In this document: positions 59,642 to 64,000 of the stretch, in pieces
Position numbering within the stretch: position 1 is the stretch's first letter
Layout of the letters: the number at the start of each line of letters is the position of its first letter
Origin: Bradyrhizobium sp. CCGE-LA001
GTDB lineage: Bacteria; Pseudomonadota; Alphaproteobacteria; Rhizobiales; Xanthobacteraceae
Length of the DNA stretch: 64,000 bases
Direction: 5' to 3'
Assembly (NCBI RefSeq): GCF_000296215.2
Contig: NZ_CP013949.1
Span: 4,333,501-4,397,500, forward strand
Made by a program: the position numbers and the translations under genes
Notes under the pieces: generated by a model
What the model was told of the DNA's origin: nothing
Databases searched by the model: none
Seen by the model: the letters and a program-made list of their open reading frames with translations, nothing else

Positions 59642-60309
59642 CCGAACGCGCAGGACCTTCGCCGGCGCAGGAAGACGGCGATGAACCAATCGTCTTCATC
59701 GTCGATGACGACGCGTCCATGCGACGTGCGCTCACCAATCTGTTCGAGTCGGTCGGCCTCAAGGTTGAAGCATTCGGCTCGGCACCGCAACTCCTCCAGG
59801 CCAAGCCGCCGGAAGTCCCCAGTTGCCTCGTGCTCGACATCCGCCTGCCCGGAGCGAGTGGCCTCGACCTTCAGACCGATCTTGCCAAGGCCAATATCCA
59901 CACGCCCATCATCTTCATTACCGGTCACGGTGATATTCCCATGACCGTTCGGGCCATGAAGAGCGGCGCGATCGACTTCCTGACCAAGCCGGTTCGTGAC
60001 CAGGACATCCTGGACGCAGTCCAGGCCGCGATCGAGAGGGACCGCAAGCGCCGCGACCTCAACAGGACAATCTCGACCGTCCGATCACGGTTCGAGTCAC
60101 TGTCCTCGCGGGAGAGAGACGTATTGTCACTGGTGACGTCCGGTCTGATGAACAAGCAAGTGGCCGTCCAGCTCGGATTGGCGGAAATCACCGTCAAGAT
60201 CTATCGCGGCCAGATCATGCGAAAAATGGGTGCGAAGTCGCTGGCCGACCTGGTGAGAATGAGCGAGGCGCTCGGGATTCGGTCCGGCAAGCCCGACATA
60301 CAAACCTAA
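59638..60309 (+). CDS. FixJ/NodW-family response regulator (REC-LuxR)
   Basis: 223 residues from a GTG in the kinase stop overlap. Receiver: IVFIVDDDASMRRALTNLFE, the phospho-Asp in CLVLDIRLPGASGLDLQTDL, FITGHGDIPMTVRAMKSGAI, FLTKPVRDQDIL. LuxR-type HTH: FESLSSRERDVLSLVTSGLM, NKQVAVQLGLAEITVKIYRG and QIMRKMGAKSLADLVRMSEA. Typical of the FixJ/NodW/TodT subgroup, which activates transcription when phosphorylated. In the HTH, EITVKIYRGQ replaces the usual EVTVKxHRxx, so DNA specificity may differ. Target genes unknown; the adjacent Cys-rich operon is a candidate. Confidence 0.93.
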   Translation: MTERAGPSPAQEDGDEPIVFIVDDDASMRRALTNLFESVGLKVEAFGSAPQLLQAKPPEVPSCLVLDIRLPGASGLDLQTDLAKANIHTPIIFITGHGDIPMTVRAMKSGAIDFLTKPVRDQDILDAVQAAIERDRKRRDLNRTISTVRSRFESLSSRERDVLSLVTSGLMNKQVAVQLGLAEITVKIYRGQIMRKMGAKSLADLVRMSEALGIRSGKPDIQT

Positions 60310-60313
60310 GTAT
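60300..60313 (-). promoter_or_regulatory. 14-bp motif, copy 2 (ATACTTAGGTTTGT on minus strand)
   Basis: It straddles the stop codon of the FixJ-like gene and lies about 93 bases ahead of the lone receiver start. It differs from copy 1 at one position. Because it sits partly in coding sequence, its meaning is less certain. Confidence 0.4.
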
Positions 60314-60405
60314 GAGTTTCCAATGGTGACCGAGAGGTCCACCCTGCGTAGCCTATGTGCGGCCGCAGCGACGGCAAGCGTAATCCCGAGCGAGGAGCGG
60401 ACGTC

Positions 60406-60792
60406 TTGTCGATGGCTTCGGTCATTTCGGTGCTCGACGATGACCCTTACGTGCGGGCGGCGCTCCACAACCTGTTGGAATCGCGCGGGTACATCGTCCA
60501 CACGTTCGCCTCCGCCGACGAGTTTCTACGATCGACCGTTTCGAGCGACACCTCATGCGTGATCGCGGACGTGCAGATGCCATTGGTCACCGGCATCGAC
60601 CTGCTGACGCAGATGCGCGCGCAGGGTTCGGCTACGCCGTTCATCTTCATCACCGCCTTCCCGGATGAGAGCGTGCGTGTGCGCGCGCTCAAGGCCGGTG
60701 CAATCTGTTTCCTCGGCAAGCCGTTCGCTGCCTCCGATCTGATGCCGTGCCTGGAGCGAGCGCTGGCAGCGGGTAACGAAACCATCGAGTGA
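60406..60792 (+). CDS. Stand-alone receiver protein (FixJ-type REC)
   Basis: 128 residues from a TTG at 60406, chosen because GAGGAG lies eight bases upstream; ATG 60412 is two codons later. REC features: VISVLDDDPYVRAALHNLLE, the phospho-Asp in CVIADVQMPLVTGIDLLTQM, FIFITAFPDESVRVRALKAG, CFLGKPFAASDLMPCLERAL. No DNA-binding domain, so it may act as phosphate sink or competitor for the upstream kinase. This kinase-regulator-receiver order recurs in rhizobial NodVW-like loci. Confidence 0.85.
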   Translation: MSMASVISVLDDDPYVRAALHNLLESRGYIVHTFASADEFLRSTVSSDTSCVIADVQMPLVTGIDLLTQMRAQGSATPFIFITAFPDESVRVRALKAGAICFLGKPFAASDLMPCLERALAAGNETIE

Positions 60793-60854
60793 TTGTACGG
60801 GGACGCGCGAACCTGTGGTGACGGCAACCGAGACGATCCTGTTTCGCGCGAAGG

Positions 60855-60886
60855 CCCGAGATGGCCGCGGTCGCGGCCGCCTCGGG
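60855..60886. terminator. Weak hairpin between convergent genes
   Basis: CCCGAG (60855-60860) pairs with CTCGGG (60881-60886), and inner GGCCGC (60863-60868) pairs with GCGGCC (60873-60878). It lies 63 bases after the receiver stop and before the convergent Bug gene end. Confidence 0.45.
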
Positions 60887-60932
60887 ATGAGGGAGAATGA
60901 TTTGGCGCCCTACGCGAAGCGCGCCCCACCGC

Positions 60933-61904
60933 TCAATCCACCTTGATATTGGCCGCCTTGATCATCGGCCACCATTTTGCGATCTCGGCCTTCTGGCGCG
61001 CGCCGAGCGCTTCGGGCGTGAGCTGGTCCTTGGGCGTCATCTCCAGGCCCTGGCTTTCGAGCTGCTTCCTGACCGCTGGATCGTTCAGCGCTTCAACGGC
61101 CGCGGCGTTGAGCTTGGTCACGATCTCCTTCGGCGTGCCCTTCGGCACCCACATGCCCGACCACAGCGTCATGTTGAAGCCTTTCAGGCCCGCCTCTTCC
61201 GCGGTCGGAATCTCCGGTGCCGACGGCAGGCGCTTGTCGTCGGTGATGGCGTAGGCGCGGATGGTGCCGGCGCGAACCTGGTTGATGGAGTTGGAGGTCT
61301 GGTCGACGATGAGGTCGATCTGCCCCGCGATCAGATCGTTTAGGGCGGGCGCGGTGCCGCGATATGGCACATACTGCAGCTTGATGCCGGAGACGTTCTC
61401 GAAATAAACGCCGGCGATGTGGCTACCGGATCCCGCACCGGCCGTGCCGGCGGTCGGGGGCGACGGCCGCGACTTGAGCCACTCGATCAGCTCCTTCAGC
61501 GAGGCCGCGGGCACCGCATTCTTGCTGACCACGATCATCGGATTGCTCGGCAGCAGCACCACCGGCTCGAGATCGGCGACGAGATCGTAGCTGAGCTTGT
61601 AGACCGCGCCATTGGCCACGTGGGTGCCGAGGTGGCCGAAGGAAATGGTGTAGCCGTCCGGCGGCGACTGCACCGCACGGCCGACGCCGATCGAGCCGCC
61701 GGCGCCGGTGACGTTCTCGATCACCACGGGCTGCCCCAGCGTCACCCGCATCCGCTCCGCAAGCACCCGCGCCATCGCATCGGACGGCCCGCCGGCCGAG
61801 AACGGCACAATGATCGTGATGGGACGCGTCGGAAAATCCTGGGCGCGCGCAGCGCCGGTTACAGCGAGAATACCAATCAGCGCAGCCCAGACGGCCTTCG
61901 TCAT
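60933..61904 (-). CDS. Tripartite tricarboxylate transporter substrate-binding protein (Bug family)
   Basis: 323 residues from ATG 61904 (GGAGAGGAC upstream). Signal peptide MTKAVWAALIGILAVTGAAR, then DFPTRPITIIVPFSAGGPSD (Bug N-terminal signature), VVIENVTGAGGSIGVGRAVQ (carboxylate-binding loop) and QYVPYRGTAPALNDLIAGQI with DLIVDQTSNSINQVRAGTIR. Captures an organic acid for a TctAB permease, but no tctA or tctB is nearby, so it is an orphan binder. Ligand unknown. Downstream of and co-directional with threonine synthase, but separated by a hairpin. Confidence 0.92.
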   Translation of the reverse strand: MTKAVWAALIGILAVTGAARAQDFPTRPITIIVPFSAGGPSDAMARVLAERMRVTLGQPVVIENVTGAGGSIGVGRAVQSPPDGYTISFGHLGTHVANGAVYKLSYDLVADLEPVVLLPSNPMIVVSKNAVPAASLKELIEWLKSRPSPPTAGTAGAGSGSHIAGVYFENVSGIKLQYVPYRGTAPALNDLIAGQIDLIVDQTSNSINQVRAGTIRAYAITDDKRLPSAPEIPTAEEAGLKGFNMTLWSGMWVPKGTPKEIVTKLNAAAVEALNDPAVRKQLESQGLEMTPKDQLTPEALGARQKAEIAKWWPMIKAANIKVD

Positions 61905-61940
61905 TGTCCTCTCCCCAGCGATGTCGATATTGTTCTTGCC

Positions 61941-61958
61941 CTTCCCGCGTACGGGAAG
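61941..61958. terminator. Hairpin after the threonine synthase gene
   Basis: CTTCCCG (61941-61947) and CGGGAAG (61952-61958) around CGTA form a perfect 7-bp stem with partial extension to CCC/GGG outside. It follows the minus-strand threonine synthase stop by 27 bases. Confidence 0.6.
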
Positions 61959-61985
61959 AGGGATCATTCGTGGCGCATTGCCGCG

Positions 61986-63227
61986 CTAGAATTGGGCGTA
62001 ATCGATCGGCTTGTGGCGATCGAGCGTGCGGGTGACCGGCGGCAGCGGATATTTCAGACCGGTCGCGCAGTTGAACAGCATCACGCGATCACCCTTCGAG
62101 ACGCGGCCGTCGGCGAGGCTTTCCTTGTAGGCGGCGTAGGTGGCGGCGCCCTCGGGGCAGAGCAAGAGCCCCTCCTCGCGCGCGACCTCATTCAGCGCCG
62201 CCGAGATCTTGTCGTCGTCGACGGCGATGGCAAAGCCCTTGCTCTCGCGTACCGCGCGCAGGATGAGGAAATCGCCGATGGCCTGCGGCACGCGGATACC
62301 TGAGGCGATGGTGTGGGCGTCCTCCCAGCGCGTCGCATGCTCGGTGCCGGCGTCATAGGCGCGCACCATCGGCGCGCAGCCGGAGGCCTGCACCGCGACC
62401 ATGCGCGGGCGCTTCGAGCCGATGAATCCGATCTTCTCCAGCTCGTCGAACGCCTTCCACATGCCGATCAGGCCGGTGCCACCGCCGGTCGGATAGAAGA
62501 TCACGTCGGGCACGTCCCAGCCGAGCTGCTCGGCGAGTTCGAGGCCCATCGTCTTCTTGCCCTCGATGCGGTACGGCTCCTTCAGCGTCGAGGTGTCGAA
62601 CCAGCCGACCTTGGCCTTGCCCTCGCCGACGATCTTGCCGCAATCGTCGATATAACCATTGACGCGGTAGACGGTGGCGCCCTGCAGCTCGATCTCGCTG
62701 ACGTTCACCTCCGGCGTATCGGCCGGGCAGAAGATCGTGGTCTTGATGCCGCAGGACGTCGCATAGGCTGCGAGCGCCGCGCCGGCATTGCCGTTGGTCG
62801 GCATCGCCATGTGCTTGATGCCGAGCGCCTTGCCCATCGAGACCGCCATCACGAGACCGCGCGCCTTGAACGAGCCGGTCGGCAGGCGTCCCTCGTCCTT
62901 GACGATGATCTCACCACCACCGAGCTTCTTGCCGAGCTTGGGCAGCCGGATCAGCGGGGTGGTCACTTCGCCGAGCGAGACGATGTCCTTGCATTTGCGC
63001 ACCGGCAGCAGCTCGCGGTAGCGCCACATGTCGCCGGGCCGCTGCGCGAGGGCATCCTTGGTCAGCGCCTTCTTCACGCCAGCGAGGTCGTAGCGGACGA
63101 GAAGCGGCTTGCCGGCCTTCGACAGGTTGTGGACCTGGTCGGCGGCGTAGTGATCGCCCTCCATCGCGCATTCGAGATGGGTGACGAAAGTCGGGCGTTC
63201 GATGGTGAGGTTGTCGTTGTCGTGCAT
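61986..63227 (-). CDS. thrC: Threonine synthase (PLP fold type II)
   Basis: 413 residues. The PLP Lys is in GRLPTGSFKARGLVMAVSMG, the phosphate-binding loop VIFYPTGGGTGLIGMWKAFD, and the substrate segment MPTNGNAGAALAAYATSCGI. An N-terminal domain (RPTFVTHLECAMEGDHYAAD) and C-terminal LLCPEGAATYAAYKESL fit threonine synthase of the plant-like class. It converts O-phosphohomoserine to threonine. No hom or thrB is adjacent. A related PLP-lyase role cannot be wholly excluded. Confidence 0.85.
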   Translation of the reverse strand: MHDNDNLTIERPTFVTHLECAMEGDHYAADQVHNLSKAGKPLLVRYDLAGVKKALTKDALAQRPGDMWRYRELLPVRKCKDIVSLGEVTTPLIRLPKLGKKLGGGEIIVKDEGRLPTGSFKARGLVMAVSMGKALGIKHMAMPTNGNAGAALAAYATSCGIKTTIFCPADTPEVNVSEIELQGATVYRVNGYIDDCGKIVGEGKAKVGWFDTSTLKEPYRIEGKKTMGLELAEQLGWDVPDVIFYPTGGGTGLIGMWKAFDELEKIGFIGSKRPRMVAVQASGCAPMVRAYDAGTEHATRWEDAHTIASGIRVPQAIGDFLILRAVRESKGFAIAVDDDKISAALNEVAREEGLLLCPEGAATYAAYKESLADGRVSKGDRVMLFNCATGLKYPLPPVTRTLDRHKPIDYAQF

Positions 63228-63272
63228 GGCTCGATTCTTTCTTCTTCCTTATGTCGCCAGTTTCTTGCATCC

Positions 63273-63353
63273 GTCATTGCCGGGCTTGACCCGGCAATCC
63301 ATCCTTGAAGAGCGCTTCGCTTGATGGATGCGCGGCTCAAGCCCGCGCATGAC
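63273..63353. repeat. 81-bp inverted repeat element (GTCATTGCCGGGC family)
   Basis: Left arm GTCATTGCCGGGCTTGACCC and right arm GGCTCAAGCCCGCGCATGAC are imperfect inverted copies, with a second internal pair GGATGGATT-like (CAATCCATC / GATGGATGC). Intergenic, between threonine synthase and lpd. A dispersed type I recognise from Bradyrhizobium. Confidence 0.75.
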
Positions 63354-63366
63354 AAGCGGAGATACG

Positions 63367-64000
63367 CTAGATATTCAGCACCCTTCCATAAGCATCCAGC
63401 ACCGCTTCCTTCATCATCTCCGACAACGTCGGATGCGGGAAGACCGTGTGCATCAGCTCTTCTTCCGTGGTCTCCAGATTCATGGCGACGACGTAGCCCT
63501 GGATCAGTTCGGTCACCTCGGCGCCGACCATGTGGGCCCCCAGCAGCTGGCCGGTCTTCTTGTCGAAGATCACCTTGACCAGGCCCTGGTCCTCGCCGAG
63601 CGCGATCGCCTTGCCGTTACCGACGAAGGGGAAGCGACCGACGCGGATCTCGCGGCCGCTTTCCTTGGCCTTGGCTTCCGTCAAGCCGACTGATGCCACC
63701 TGCGGGTGGCAATAGGTGCAGCCCGGGATCATGTTCTTGTCCATGGGATGCGGATGGAGGCCCTTGATCGCCTCGACGCAAATCACGCCCTCATGCTCGG
63801 CCTTGTGCGCGAGCATGGGGGGACCGGCGACGTCGCCGATGGCGTAGATGCCGGGGATGTTGGTCTTGCCGTAGCCGTCGACCACGATGATGCCGCGGTC
63901 GGTCTTCACGCCGAGCTTTTCCAGACCGAGATTCTCGATATTGCCGACCACGCCGACCGCCGAGATCACCCGCTCGAATTCGGTGGTGACGGGCTTGCCC
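63367..64000 (-). CDS. lpdA: Dihydrolipoyl dehydrogenase (E3), C-terminal part
   Basis: The frame enters from the right edge (GKPVTTEFERVISAVGVVGN) and ends at 63367; about 210 residues are visible. The FAD-binding segment GKTNIPGIYAIGDVAGPPML and the dimer-interface motif MHTVFPHPTLSEMMKEAVLD (catalytic His-Glu) identify E3, the FAD-disulfide subunit of pyruvate or 2-oxoglutarate dehydrogenase. The N-terminal half with the redox Cys pair lies outside the window. Upstream partner subunits are not visible. Confidence 0.93.
   Translation of the reverse strand, partial: GKPVTTEFERVISAVGVVGNIENLGLEKLGVKTDRGIIVVDGYGKTNIPGIYAIGDVAGPPMLAHKAEHEGVICVEAIKGLHPHPMDKNMIPGCTYCHPQVASVGLTEAKAKESGREIRVGRFPFVGNGKAIALGEDQGLVKVIFDKKTGQLLGAHMVGAEVTELIQGYVVAMNLETTEEELMHTVFPHPTLSEMMKEAVLDAYGRVLNI

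Overview
The window looks like chromosomal DNA of a Bradyrhizobium-type alphaproteobacterium (Nitrobacteraceae). It is GC-rich. It carries the alphaproteobacterial block dgt-argS-SPOR protein-nagZ-scpA-scpB-tatABC-serS-surE-pcm-nlpD-yajC-secD-secF, an ExoR-like Sel1 protein, a FixL/FixJ-style (NodVW-like) two-component locus, and several short inverted intergenic repeats of the kind common in Bradyrhizobium. The organism call is inference from gene content and style. I saw no tRNA, rRNA, CRISPR array, prophage, integrase or transposase.

Layout. 1-5.4 kb: a DinB-family fragment, two neighbouring genes carrying four apparent indels (a hypothetical gene and the toxin of a DUF433/DUF5615 pair), a HAD phosphatase, a secreted alpha/beta hydrolase, and an SRPBCC plus beta-propeller operon. 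5.8-15.3 kb: a lone AAA ATPase, a PPC-domain protein with an acyl-CoA synthetase, small envelope proteins, two GNAT paralogues around an SPW membrane protein, a DUF2189 membrane protein, a lytic transglycosylase and a DUF1127 gene behind a palindrome-rich leader. 15.4-21.6 kb: trmFO translationally coupled to a kinase-like/AMP-binding-C fusion, a CAP protein, a PhnB-like protein, a class V aminotransferase and threonine dehydratase.

21.7-42.1 kb: the conserved housekeeping block, almost entirely on the minus strand. It covers protein export (YajC, SecD, SecF, TatABC), two homologues of mitochondrial complex I assembly factors, amidase activation (NlpD-like), protein repair (Pcm), SurE, SerS, ScpA/ScpB chromosome condensation, NagZ cell-wall recycling, a SPOR division protein, ArgS and dGTPase. 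Two plus-strand genes interrupt it: a lone receiver domain and a DUF815 ATPase. 42.2-48.5 kb: an A-type Fe-S carrier, a hybrid histidine kinase, exonuclease III, an ExoR-like regulator and IlvD.

48.5-49.86 kb is a gene-free repeat island. 49.9-55.8 kb has small membrane, Cys-rich and lipoprotein genes, a HAMP adenylate/guanylate cyclase, and a soluble lytic transglycosylase behind a perfect palindrome. 55.9-60.8 kb is the most unusual accessory locus. Four tightly packed small genes, three of them encoding Cys-rich proteins, run divergently from a three-PAS histidine kinase, a FixJ-like regulator and a stand-alone receiver. A 14-bp motif recurs, with one mismatch, ahead of the kinase and ahead of the lone receiver. 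60.9-64 kb holds a Bug-type binding protein, threonine synthase and the C-terminal part of dihydrolipoamide dehydrogenase.
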